A stretch of DNA of 6,697 nt from Geminicoccaceae bacterium. Lineage in GTDB: Bacteria > Pseudomonadota > Alphaproteobacteria > Geminicoccales > Geminicoccaceae. This document shows, piece after piece, positions 1 through 6,697 of this stretch. The position numbers were made by a program, and so were the translations under genes. The notes below the pieces were generated by a model. That model was not told the origin of the DNA. It saw nothing but the letters and a program-made list of their open reading frames with translations, and made no database searches. Numbering within the stretch: the first letter of the stretch is position 1; each line of letters opens with the position of its first letter. The stretch spans positions 466 to 7,162 of the forward strand of contig JAGREZ010000160.1 in assembly GCA_020446285.1 (NCBI GenBank), read 5' to 3'.

Positions 1-1119
1 ATGGGCACCGCCTCGACCATGACCGCGATTGCCGAGGTGATGGGCTTCTCGCTCAGCGGTGCAAGCTCGGTGCCGGCACCGGACGCCAATCATCCGCGCA
101 TGTGTGCTGCTTCCGGGCGGCGCATCGTCGAGATGGTCTGGAGCGATCTCAAGCCGTCCGATTTCCTCACGAGCAAGAGCATCGACAATTCCATTCGCTG
201 CCACCTCGCCATGGGCGGATCGACCAACGCCATGGTGCATGTCGTGGCGATGGCGCGTCGCGCCGGCATTCCGCTTACCATCGACCGCTTCGACGAACTG
301 GCACAGATCGTTCCGGTGCTCGCCAATGTCCGTCCATCGGGCAAGTATCTGATGGAGGATTTCTACTACGCGGGCGGTATCCGTGCGCTTCTCAAGCGTC
401 TCGAGGGCGTGCTGGATCTGGATGCCACGACCGTGGAAGGCAACACCATCGGCGAGGCCATCGCCGATGCCCGCGTCTATCGCGACGAGGTGATCCAGAC
501 CATGGAAAACCCCGTGAGCAAGCAGGCCGCTGCCATTCTCTACGGCAATCTTGCGCCCGATGGCTGTGTCATGAAGCCCTCCGCCGCCGACCCGCGCTTT
601 CTCGAACATGAGGGGCCGGCGCTGGTGTTCGAGGACTATGATGACATGGCTGCGCGCATCGACGATGACGATCTCGACGTTACCCCGGACCATGTGCTGA
701 TCTTGCGGAACGCAGGTCCGGTGGGCGGGCCGGGCATGCCGGAATGGGGCATGCTGCCGATCCCCAGAAAACTGCTGAAACAGGGTGTTCGTGACATGCT
801 GCGGATTTCCGATGCGCGCATGTCGGGTACCTCCTACGGTGCGTGCATCCTGCATGTCTCACCCGAATCGGCCATCGGCGGCAATCTGGCACTGGTACGC
901 ACCGGCGATGTGATCCGGATCGATGTGGCGGCGCGGCGTCTCGACATGCTGGTCGACGATGCCGAGCTGGCCGAACGGCGCAAGGCGTTCAGACCGAAGC
1001 CGGCACCGGCGCGAGGTTACGAACAGATGTTCGTGCGCCACATCCAGCAGGCGCATGATGGCTGCGATTTCGACTATCTTTGCGGAACGGAGACCCTGCC
1101 CGAGCCAGAGATCCACTGA
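1..1119 (+). CDS. IlvD/Edd family dehydratase, probably sugar-acid (aldonate) dehydratase, 5' partial
   Basis: These enzymes use a [2Fe-2S] cluster and Mg2+ to dehydrate 2,3-dihydroxy acids: dihydroxyisovalerate in branched-chain amino acid synthesis (IlvD), or aldonic acids such as L-arabinonate or D-xylonate in sugar breakdown. Visible residues 1-372 open with MGTASTM, the conserved stretch just after the third cluster cysteine, so that cysteine and roughly 200 N-terminal residues lie off the left edge; the ATG at base 1 is internal. Other family landmarks are MGGSTNAM (71-78), NAGPVGGPGMPE (237-248), SDARMSGTSYG (270-280, with Ser275 at the position of the catalytic base) and the C-terminal HVSPESAIGGNLALV (285-299). 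The tail around RGYEQMFVRHIQQA (338-351) followed by GCDFDYLCG fits the arabinonate/xylonate dehydratase branch better than IlvD, but substrate cannot be fixed from sequence alone. The stop is TGA at 1117-1119. The gene is convergent with the RTX gene. Family call is near certain; substrate is inference. Confidence 0.95.
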   Translation: MGTASTMTAIAEVMGFSLSGASSVPAPDANHPRMCAASGRRIVEMVWSDLKPSDFLTSKSIDNSIRCHLAMGGSTNAMVHVVAMARRAGIPLTIDRFDELAQIVPVLANVRPSGKYLMEDFYYAGGIRALLKRLEGVLDLDATTVEGNTIGEAIADARVYRDEVIQTMENPVSKQAAAILYGNLAPDGCVMKPSAADPRFLEHEGPALVFEDYDDMAARIDDDDLDVTPDHVLILRNAGPVGGPGMPEWGMLPIPRKLLKQGVRDMLRISDARMSGTSYGACILHVSPESAIGGNLALVRTGDVIRIDVAARRLDMLVDDAELAERRKAFRPKPAPARGYEQMFVRHIQQAHDGCDFDYLCGTETLPEPEIH

Positions 1120-1235
1120 GATCCGGACGATGAGGCGATGGTGCACATGGAGGATGTGACGCATTCCCGCCGAACGTCGGGTATCACGGGCACGCACGCT
1201 CCGGACCGGGTTTCACCAGCGACTCCTGCCCGCGT

Positions 1236-3092
1236 TTACTTCGGGTCATCCGGTTCCAGCGGGCTTCCTGCATATTCCGAGAGCATGTCGGTTTCGCCCG
1301 AAAAGGGGTCCGCGCCGCCGGGCAGGAAGCCAGCGAGCAGATCGTCCGGAGCCGTCCGGGCATCGTGTGACAGGAACGAGCTGCCCGCATCTTCGGCAAG
1401 CCCGCCTGAAGGGCTTGCGCCAGTCGGTTCCGGGTAGGCGGCGGTTTCGCCCGGAACGTCGAGAGGCGTGATGCTGCCGTCGCTATTCTCGATACCCTCG
1501 AAGGCACTTTCATGGCCGACATAGTCATCAATGCGCAGGATAGCCGCGCCGTCATGGCTGATGATCAGGTCGTCGCCCTCGAGCCGGGTGACGAGCCTGT
1601 TCGGATCGGCGCCGTCGATCGCGATGCGATTGCGGCCCTCATGGTCAAATACCGTATCGACGGCGCCGTCGCTCAGTCCGAACAGGAAGGTATCATCGCC
1701 ACCTTCACCGAAAAGCATGTCGTAGCCGTCGCCGCCAGAGAGACTGTCATCGCCATCCTCGCCATGAAGAATGTCGTCGCCACTCATGCCCCGCAGCTCG
1801 TCATCACCGTCGCCCGCCCAGATACGGTTGTCGCCATCGCTGCCGATGATGCGATTGATCTCGCTTCCCGCCACGACATCGTGATCATCATCACCGAAAA
1901 TGCGGATATTCTCGATATTCGGGTCGACGGAGGCGGCAAAGCCGTTCACGCCGGGTGGTAGCGGTCTGGCAATGGCCGAACCCATGGTGAATGTCACCGT
2001 GCCGTCGGCCGAAACGGCGGAAAACCGGCTGGCGAAATCGTCGGCATAACCGTCGGCCACCTCGAGTGTGTCATTGCCCCCCCGGTCGAGCCCTTCGGTG
2101 GTCTCGATTGCGCTGTCAGTGAAGGAATCGATGACGAGCGTATCATTGCCGGAGCCGCCTTCGAGCCTGTCCCGGCCCGTGCCGCCATCGAGCCTGTCAT
2201 CGCCGAAGCCGCCAAAGAGTTCATCATCACCCTCGCCACCGGAAAGCACGTCATCGCCGTCGCCGCCATCGAGACGATCGCCGCCCGCACCGCCATCGAG
2301 TGTGTCATTGCCGCGTTCGCCGGACAGCCGGTCCGCGCCTTCGCCGCCAAGGACCGTATCGTCGCCACCGCCGGCATGGACCTCGTCGTCGCCCGCGCGC
2401 GTGTCGATCCTGTCGGCCATGTCGCGACCGACGATGACGTCATCCGCATCGGTTCCGACGATTGCATCCGAGCCTGGCGGGTTCTCGACATAACCGCCGA
2501 TGTCGCCGGGAGAGTCGCGGGAACCGCCATCCGCGTCATCGTTCGTTGCAAGACCAGCCGAGAAGGCGACCTGCTGAAAAGCGATCTCGATGCCGGGTTC
2601 CGGAGGGGCACCGGACGCATGCTGTGGTGCCGTGGCATGATCTGCACCACCGGTTCCGTGCGGGAAGACAGCCGCAGCGACGACTTCAGGACCGGGTGCT
2701 GCCCGGTCTGCCAATGGAAGCGGTCGCCCGACAGGCTCGCCGGAGACGACCGGCTGAATCGGTATCCCGGATGCCGGTTGGCCGATGCTGCCGGCAAAAT
2801 CGAGAAACGACGAGACCGGTGCTGCTTCGGCAAGCCCCGCAGCCGCTGGCGATGTGTCCGGCTGTGTGTAGATCGGGCCCGTGCGGGGACTGTCTTCGGC
2901 GTCCGCCGCACCGGCCACACCATCGCGGGTGCTCACGAGAAATCCGATGAATGCGGCGGAAAGGGACGTGCCGATCGGAAGCTGGTGGCCACCGGTCTGG
3001 TGTCGCTGCCTGAACGGATTCCGGTGCCGGAGGCGGGCAAGCTCTCGCGTATGACCGGCCCCGGAAGCGCAATCCTGGATTTTTCCTTTCAT
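1236..3092 (-). CDS. RTX (hemolysin-type calcium-binding repeat) protein
   Basis: A 618-residue acidic protein built around RTX nonapeptides (GGxGxDxhx), which bind Ca2+ and fold into parallel beta-rolls, normally after type I secretion. Order: a basic Arg/His-rich N-terminus (1-40); a short hydrophobic stretch (about 41-56, IGTSLSAAFIGFLVST); a Pro/Ala/Gly-rich region of no recognised fold (about 60-205); 12 in-register repeats (213-320); a non-repeat insert (321-399) ending in an NIENIRIFG element often seen in RTX proteins; 8 more repeats (400-470); a segment resembling the domain that follows RTX blocks (about 471-535, GDDLIISHDGAAILRIDDY); and a loose acidic tail (540-618). No enzymatic domain is visible. 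The ATG at 3090-3092 has AGGGG four bases upstream and no other in-frame ATG occurs before residue 224. No type I exporter genes are in the window. The hydrophobic stretch could be a short membrane anchor. The RTX class is secure; function, substrate and route of export are not. Confidence 0.93.
   Translation of the reverse strand: MKGKIQDCASGAGHTRELARLRHRNPFRQRHQTGGHQLPIGTSLSAAFIGFLVSTRDGVAGAADAEDSPRTGPIYTQPDTSPAAAGLAEAAPVSSFLDFAGSIGQPASGIPIQPVVSGEPVGRPLPLADRAAPGPEVVAAAVFPHGTGGADHATAPQHASGAPPEPGIEIAFQQVAFSAGLATNDDADGGSRDSPGDIGGYVENPPGSDAIVGTDADDVIVGRDMADRIDTRAGDDEVHAGGGDDTVLGGEGADRLSGERGNDTLDGGAGGDRLDGGDGDDVLSGGEGDDELFGGFGDDRLDGGTGRDRLEGGSGNDTLVIDSFTDSAIETTEGLDRGGNDTLEVADGYADDFASRFSAVSADGTVTFTMGSAIARPLPPGVNGFAASVDPNIENIRIFGDDDHDVVAGSEINRIIGSDGDNRIWAGDGDDELRGMSGDDILHGEDGDDSLSGGDGYDMLFGEGGDDTFLFGLSDGAVDTVFDHEGRNRIAIDGADPNRLVTRLEGDDLIISHDGAAILRIDDYVGHESAFEGIENSDGSITPLDVPGETAAYPEPTGASPSGGLAEDAGSSFLSHDARTAPDDLLAGFLPGGADPFSGETDMLSEYAGSPLEPDDPK
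1683..1895 (-). repeat. RTX repeat block B (8 nonapeptides)
   Basis: Eight units at residues 400-470 of the RTX protein. The first three (GDDDHDVVA, GSEINRII, GSDGDNRIW) are divergent, one being only eight residues long, and act as a lead-in; the following five (such as GEDGDDSLS and GGDGYDMLF) are close to consensus. It is separated from block A by a 79-residue non-repeat insert, so two beta-rolls are likely. Confidence 0.92.
2133..2456 (-). repeat. RTX repeat block A (12 nonapeptides)
   Basis: Twelve consecutive nine-residue units without a break in register (residues 213-320 of the RTX protein), from GTDADDVIV to GGSGNDTLV. The first three units are degenerate and the last nine are near consensus, for example GGDGDDVLS and GGFGDDRLD. 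At DNA level this is a 27-bp periodicity with recurring ccgccatcgag-type words on the plus strand. Expected to form a Ca2+-loaded beta-roll. Confidence 0.95.
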
Positions 3093-3225
3093 TCAACCCC
3101 TGACTTGAAATTCACTATTTTTCAGTAATAACATTTTAAAACAATTAGTTAACTAATTTTCTTATTCTAGTTTCTCAAGACATCAATGTTCATTCTCAAT
3201 CTCCGATTTCTGTAAGACTTCACAT
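3093..3225 (-). promoter_or_regulatory. AT-rich intergenic control region upstream of the RTX gene
   Basis: This 133-bp gap lies between the stop of the protease gene and the start of the RTX gene, both on the minus strand. Its core (about 3105-3180) is strikingly AT-rich in a GC-rich neighbourhood, as expected for a promoter. Reading the minus strand, TAGAAT (3165-3170) and TAAAAT (3133-3138 approximately) resemble -10 elements, but neither has a good -35 at normal spacing, so no exact promoter is assigned. AGGGG at 3097-3101 is the likely ribosome binding site. The region also holds a perfect palindrome and a pair of TTCTCAA words 21 bp apart. I saw no strong hairpin with a U-run that would end protease transcription. 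Confidence 0.5.
3143..3158. promoter_or_regulatory. Perfect 16-bp palindrome, candidate operator
   Basis: AATTAGTTAACTAATT reads the same on both strands with no mismatch and no spacer. It lies 51 bp upstream of the RTX start codon, within the AT-rich gap, where a promoter would be expected. The inner TTAG....CTAA half-sites match the layout of the SlyA/MarR-type consensus TTAGCAAGCTAA known from Salmonella; this comparison is from general knowledge and the regulator here is unknown. No regulator gene is present in the window. A dimeric repressor or activator site is the natural reading; chance in AT-rich DNA is possible. Confidence 0.45.
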
Positions 3226-5421
3226 TCAAAAGCTGTGCGAAATGCCTGCAAGACCGAGCCATTCGGCGCCGCGACTCGAGTCATGGTTGGGCTCGTGCCG
3301 CATGAGGGCGCCCAGATGCAGCAGTGTGTTGCCGTCGCGAAGCGGAATGCTGTAGTCGAGCGCCAGGTCGATTTCGCGGCCCTGGCCGGTGAGGTTGACC
3401 TTGTGCCGTTCGCGCACGACCGCCCCCTCGACCGTCCGCGACGCCGGTAGATCGAGTTCCGCTTCGAGCCCATCGGGACGCAGGGGCTGGGCCAGTGTGA
3501 AGGTAAGGCGGTCGGCATCGACCAGTACACCGTCCGTATTCATGCCGAACGCAAAGCCCGTGCTGGTGAAATCGTCTGTTTCGGCCACGAGTCCGCCGGC
3601 GGGATTGTCCAGTTCGGTGCGCGCGAGGGTTGCCTCCGCGAAGAACGAGAGATTGGCGAAAAGAGGTTGTTCGATGCCGAGGGTCGCGTGCGTCGTTTCG
3701 CTGCCGTCGGTCAGGGAGAGGGCGCCAAGCGAACGCATGCCGAACGGTCCGCCGGCCTCGTCGAGGAGCCCGATCTTGAGCCGCGTGCTGCTGCCATCGC
3801 CGCCGGAACGAAGGATTTCGCCGGTGAGTGCGCTTCTCGCCTCGCCAAGGAACTCATCCTCACGGGCATCCACGCGGGCCGTATCGAAGCCGAGCCGCAA
3901 GGCGAACCCGTTGCCGAGTTGCTGATCCAGACGGACAGAGCTTCCGGCGGCAAAGGATGCGAGTTCGGCCGAGGGAGACGGCCTTGTGAGGTTGATTTCA
4001 TTTTCTCCGGGCCCCACCGCCAACGCCAGTGCGGTCCCGGGTGCGAGTCTCGTGGTGAACGACATGTCCGAGGGGTTTCCATCATTGGCGGATCTCGTCG
4101 TCACGGAGACCCTGCCGTCAAACAGGCTGTCGGTCTGCGGTCGTCTGTGATGGCTGTCGATCCAGCCGGCAATGTCGGCGGGTGCCGACGATCGTTTGAC
4201 GAAACTCTCGAGTGGCGCGAGATAGGGGCGATCGTAGCGGTCGAGCAGCATCACCTTCGTGCCGGCCAGTGACGATGCTCCGGCCATCGCCGCCGGCAGT
4301 TCGATGACGCTTGCCGACGCATGTTCGCGCCTGCCGTCGACCCGGTCGTCGAGACTGACGGAAAGCGGTGCCTGTGGCGCAAGTGCCGCCTCGAGATCCA
4401 GAAGTCCGTGTCCGTAGACATTGTCGACGCCGGCCGCACCGAGATCGGTTGCGGTTCTGAGCAGGATCTCGACGACCTGGGCCGCCGTCAGGCTCGGCGC
4501 GACATCCCAGACAAGGGCCGCCGCACCGGAAACGGTGGGCGCGGCAAGTGATGTTCCATCATAGACACCGGTACCGCCGCCCGCCTTTGTCGAGACGATG
4601 AACTCTCCGGGGGCGACCAGAAAGACAGCCTTCGCCGAGCCGGCGCGGTTCGAGAAGCTGCTGATCGTGTTGCCTGCATCCACCGAACCGACGACGATCG
4701 CCTGTCCCTTCGCACCGTCCTCGGCGGCGAAGCGGCCCGGGAATGTCGGATTGCTGCCACCCTGATTGCCGGCGGCGAAGACGAGAACCCTGCCGGCATC
4801 AGCGGCATTGGCAAGGGCGTTACGGTAGGAGGTGGACAGCGTCGAGGCATTGCCGAGGCTGAAATTGAGGATATCGGCGCCATGGCTGACGGCATATCCG
4901 GTAGCCACGGCGAGATTGTTCTGGTCGAACGTGCAGCCACCGGCCGCGCATGTTCCGGGAGTATCCGCGCGAATGGCGAGCAACTGCGCGTCGAACGCCA
5001 TGCCGTGCATGGCCGTCGTGTTCCGTCTCGCCGCGATCATACCGGATACCGGTGTCCCGTGATCCCCCTCGTCATCCAGCACGTTCCTCGATCCGATGAT
5101 GTCCGTGCTGGCGGAATGGAGACGGCCTGAAAATTCGCTGTGAGTGGTATCGATGCCGGTATCGATCACCGCGACCACCTCTCCCGAACCGGTCGCGCCG
5201 ACGCCATAGGCGCTCGACGCATTCACGGGCGCGAGCGCGCCGCTGCTGTGATATTCTGCGGTCTCGAATGAGGAAGGGGAGAACTGGAGAGCCAGGCCGA
5301 GGCCGTAATTGCCCTCGTCGAGGCCTGTTCCGGCGCTGCCGCCGCCGCCGACACAGGCCGAAAGCGATGCGGCGCACATGCCGAGAGCCGTGCCGGGCAG
5401 GAGTTTCCTGCGCAGATCCAT
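3226..5421 (-). CDS. Autotransporter subtilisin-like (S8) serine protease with lipoprotein signal
   Basis: A 731-residue protease expected to export itself through its own outer-membrane barrel. From the chosen start: signal MDLRRKLLPGTALGMC then lipobox LSAC (Cys23, lipid attachment) followed by VGGGG, a flexible tether. The S8 catalytic domain spans about 75-345: Asp87 in VIDTGID, His121 in DHGTPVSG, oxyanion Asn219 in FAAGNQG, and Ser291 in DGTSLAAP. Cys158 and Cys163 (TCAAGGC) could form a disulfide. A linker with LLDRYDRPYLAPL (about 391-403), a motif I associate with similar autotransporter proteases, leads into a beta-rich C-terminal region (about 436-731) ending in Phe, as expected for BAM-assembled barrels. 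ATG 5419-5421 is preferred over the in-frame ATG at 5476-5478 because it has GGAGAGGA four bases upstream and directly begins the signal peptide. The layout resembles Neisseria NalP, a lipidated autotransporter subtilisin. Protease and barrel are confident; substrate is unknown. Confidence 0.93.
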   Translation of the reverse strand: MDLRRKLLPGTALGMCAASLSACVGGGGSAGTGLDEGNYGLGLALQFSPSSFETAEYHSSGALAPVNASSAYGVGATGSGEVVAVIDTGIDTTHSEFSGRLHSASTDIIGSRNVLDDEGDHGTPVSGMIAARRNTTAMHGMAFDAQLLAIRADTPGTCAAGGCTFDQNNLAVATGYAVSHGADILNFSLGNASTLSTSYRNALANAADAGRVLVFAAGNQGGSNPTFPGRFAAEDGAKGQAIVVGSVDAGNTISSFSNRAGSAKAVFLVAPGEFIVSTKAGGGTGVYDGTSLAAPTVSGAAALVWDVAPSLTAAQVVEILLRTATDLGAAGVDNVYGHGLLDLEAALAPQAPLSVSLDDRVDGRREHASASVIELPAAMAGASSLAGTKVMLLDRYDRPYLAPLESFVKRSSAPADIAGWIDSHHRRPQTDSLFDGRVSVTTRSANDGNPSDMSFTTRLAPGTALALAVGPGENEINLTRPSPSAELASFAAGSSVRLDQQLGNGFALRLGFDTARVDAREDEFLGEARSALTGEILRSGGDGSSTRLKIGLLDEAGGPFGMRSLGALSLTDGSETTHATLGIEQPLFANLSFFAEATLARTELDNPAGGLVAETDDFTSTGFAFGMNTDGVLVDADRLTFTLAQPLRPDGLEAELDLPASRTVEGAVVRERHKVNLTGQGREIDLALDYSIPLRDGNTLLHLGALMRHEPNHDSSRGAEWLGLAGISHSF

Positions 5422-5425
5422 ACCG

Positions 5426-5433
5426 TCCTCTCC
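5426..5433 (-). promoter_or_regulatory. Ribosome binding site that decides the protease start
   Basis: The minus strand reads GGAGAGGA, then ACGG-type spacing of four bases (CGGT), then ATG at 5421. This is the strongest Shine-Dalgarno sequence in the window. The upstream alternative ATG at 5478 has only a poor match (CAGGCGA) and would add 19 residues ahead of the signal peptide. Confidence 0.75.
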
Positions 5434-5517
5434 AGACGAGTGGACAGCCGAAACCCTTCGCACGGCTGTCGTTGACATTCGCCTGACCGGAACGAGATGG
5501 AATTGTGACCCGGAATT

Positions 5518-5547
5518 AAACTAGCAGTAGAAAAACTTTTGATTCAA
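5518..5547 (-). promoter_or_regulatory. Possible promoter of the protease gene
   Basis: The AT-rich patch at about 5515-5560 sits in the 158-bp gap between rimO and the protease gene. On the minus strand, TTGAAT (5542-5547) could be a -35 and TAGTTT (5518-5523) a weak -10, 18 bp apart; TTTAAT just downstream is an alternative -10 at poor spacing. The -10 match is only three of six bases, so the exact boxes are tentative. It would leave a leader of roughly 90 bases before the ATG. Confidence 0.25.
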
Positions 5548-5579
5548 GTTCTTATTACGCGAATTTGCGCCGGTGGGAT

Positions 5580-6697
5580 TCATGGCGATGGACCGACGAA
5601 CAGGTCGTAGTCGTCACTGCCGGTGATCTCGGCCGTAAGCAGGTCGCCCGGGGCCAGTTCGGCGGCATCCTCGATATGCACGACGCCATCGATTTCCGGC
5701 GCCTCGGCCCAGGTTCGCCCGACCGCATTGCCGTCCTCCATGACTTCGTCGACGATGATGTCGGTGGTCGTGCCGACGCGTGCCGCCAGCTTCTCGCCGG
5801 AGATCCGCCGCTGCAGCTCCATGAGTCTGCTCCAGCGTTCCTCGCGCAGCTCTTCGGGAACCTGACCGTCGAGCGCGTTTGCGGCAGCACCCTCGACATT
5901 CTCGAAGCGAAAACAACCCACCCGGTCGAGCCGTGCCTCTTCGAGCCAGACCAGCAGCCGCTCGAAATCCTCGTCGCTCTCGCCGGGAAAACCGACGATC
6001 ATGGTCGAGCGCAGGGCGATGTCCGGAACCTTTTCACGCCAGCGGTGAATGCGTTCGAGCGTCCTGTCCTGATGTGCCGGACGACGCATCGCCCTGAGGA
6101 CACCGGGGCTCGCATGCTGGAAGGGAATGTCCAGATAGGGCAGCACGAGGCCGTCGGCCATGAGGTCGACAAGTGCGTCGACATGCGGATAGGGATAGAC
6201 ATAGTGCAACCGCACCCAGACCCCGAGCTCGCCGAGCGCCTCGGCAAGCTCCCGGATGTGCGCGCGCAGTTCACGGCCGCGATGCGTGAAGGTTTCGTGC
6301 TTCAGGTCCACACCATAGGCGCTCGTGTCCTGGGAGATGACGAGAAGTTCCTGACAGCCGGCCTCCACGAGCCTTTCCGCCTCGTGCAGGACATGATGCG
6401 GATTGCGGCTCCTGAGGCGCCCGCGCAGCCGCGGGATGATGCAGAAGCTGCATTGGTGATTGCAGCCTTCGGAGATCTTCACATAGGCATAGTGACGTGG
6501 CGTCAGGCGAATGCCCTCGGGCGGCACCAGATCGACGAACGGATGATGCTCTGGCGGGGCCGCCTCATGCACGGCCGCGAGCACCTGATCGAAGGCCTGC
6601 GGACCGGAGATGGCGAGCACTTTCGGATGAGCGGCGCGAATGCGATCGGCCTCCACGCCCATGCAGCCCGTCACGATGACCCGGCCATTGGCGGCGA
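5580..6697 (-). CDS. rimO: Ribosomal protein S12 methylthiotransferase RimO, 5' partial
   Basis: RimO is a radical SAM enzyme that adds a methylthio group to the beta-carbon of a conserved aspartate of ribosomal protein S12 (Asp89 in E. coli, Asp88 by another numbering). The visible 371 residues begin [13 protein letters not shown], so this reading runs off the right edge; the missing part is about 80 residues holding the first two cysteines of the N-terminal cluster, of which Cys11 here is the third. The radical SAM motif CNHQCSFC is at 78-85 (bases 6441-6464), inside [40 protein letters not shown] and [16 protein letters not shown] separate RimO from its tRNA-modifying relative MiaB. The last 70 or so residues form a TRAM domain, ending in [11 protein letters not shown]. 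The stop is TGA at 5580-5582. The protease gene follows on the same strand after 158 bp, so co-transcription by read-through is possible but not required. Confidence 0.97.
   Translation of the reverse strand, partial: AANGRVIVTGCMGVEADRIRAAHPKVLAISGPQAFDQVLAAVHEAAPPEHHPFVDLVPPEGIRLTPRHYAYVKISEGCNHQCSFCIIPRLRGRLRSRNPHHVLHEAERLVEAGCQELLVISQDTSAYGVDLKHETFTHRGRELRAHIRELAEALGELGVWVRLHYVYPYPHVDALVDLMADGLVLPYLDIPFQHASPGVLRAMRRPAHQDRTLERIHRWREKVPDIALRSTMIVGFPGESDEDFERLLVWLEEARLDRVGCFRFENVEGAAANALDGQVPEELREERWSRLMELQRRISGEKLAARVGTTTDIIVDEVMEDGNAVGRTWAEAPEIDGVVHIEDAAELAPGDLLTAEITGSDDYDLFVGPSP

Noticed and set aside
1120..1235. Possible terminator between the convergent dehydratase and RTX genes
   Set aside because: Only weak structures are present: CACAT-ggagg-ATGTG (1144-1158) and an imperfect CCCG...CGGG pair near 1168-1183, neither followed by a T-run in either direction.
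1512..2493. Plus-strand open frames across the RTX repeats with Ser/Pro-rich or Val/Ala-rich products
   Set aside because: The apparent periodicity is the 27-bp RTX repeat read backwards; these are shadows of the real gene.
2376..3128. 250-codon plus-strand open frame antisense to the RTX gene
   Set aside because: Its product is Arg/Cys-rich without any recognisable domain, and GC-rich codon bias commonly leaves long antisense open frames. The RTX frame beneath it is clearly coding over the shared repeats.
1236..5421. Protease and RTX genes as a recently acquired mobile island
   Set aside because: The coding base composition looks like that of rimO and the dehydratase, and no integrase, transposase, tRNA end or flanking repeats are visible. 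The AT-rich gaps are adequately explained as control regions.
5400..5421. Tat (twin-arginine) signal in the protease leader (LRRKLLPG)
   Set aside because: The arginine pair is present but the surrounding residues fit the consensus poorly, and autotransporters normally use Sec; the lipobox explains the leader better.
5531..5553. AU-rich hairpin downstream of rimO (AAGAACTT / AAGTTTTT arms, 7-base loop) as a terminator
   Set aside because: The stem is only AT pairs, one GC and one G-T wobble, so it would be unstable, and the U-rich stretch is used up in the stem. It also overlaps the likely protease promoter patch.

Overview
The window is GC-rich coding DNA, densely packed, from a Gram-negative bacterium. 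An outer-membrane autotransporter, a lipobox and RTX repeats are all Gram-negative features. The style of the proteins (a sugar-acid dehydratase of the IlvD/Edd family, RimO, an alphaproteobacterial-looking subtilisin autotransporter) suggests an alphaproteobacterium, but this is inference from protein character, not a database match.

Layout from left to right: (1) bases 1-1119, plus strand, the C-terminal two thirds of an IlvD/Edd dehydratase, most like the aldonic (sugar) acid dehydratase branch; its N-terminus lies off the left edge. (2) Bases 1120-1235, a short convergent gap without a convincing terminator. (3) Bases 1236-3092, minus strand, a 618-residue RTX protein with 20 Ca-binding nonapeptides in two blocks. 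(4) Bases 3093-3225, an AT-rich gap with a perfect 16-bp palindrome, probably the control region of the RTX gene. (5) Bases 3226-5421, minus strand, a subtilisin-like serine protease with a lipoprotein signal and a C-terminal autotransporter barrel. (6) Bases 5422-5579, a 158-bp gap whose AT-rich part may hold the protease promoter. (7) Bases 5580-6697, minus strand, rimO, cut at its N-terminus by the right edge.

The three minus-strand genes run rimO -> protease -> RTX, but the gaps of 158 and 133 bp, both AT-rich, suggest separate promoters rather than one tight operon. rimO (ribosomal protein S12 methylthiolation) and the dehydratase (carbon catabolism) are ordinary metabolic or housekeeping genes. 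The two genes between them both encode apparent cell-surface or secreted proteins. The most interesting reading is a surface-anchored protease next to a Ca-binding RTX protein that could be its substrate; this is a hypothesis only. I found no RNA genes, CRISPR arrays, insertion sequences or attachment sites. No wholly new system is evident.
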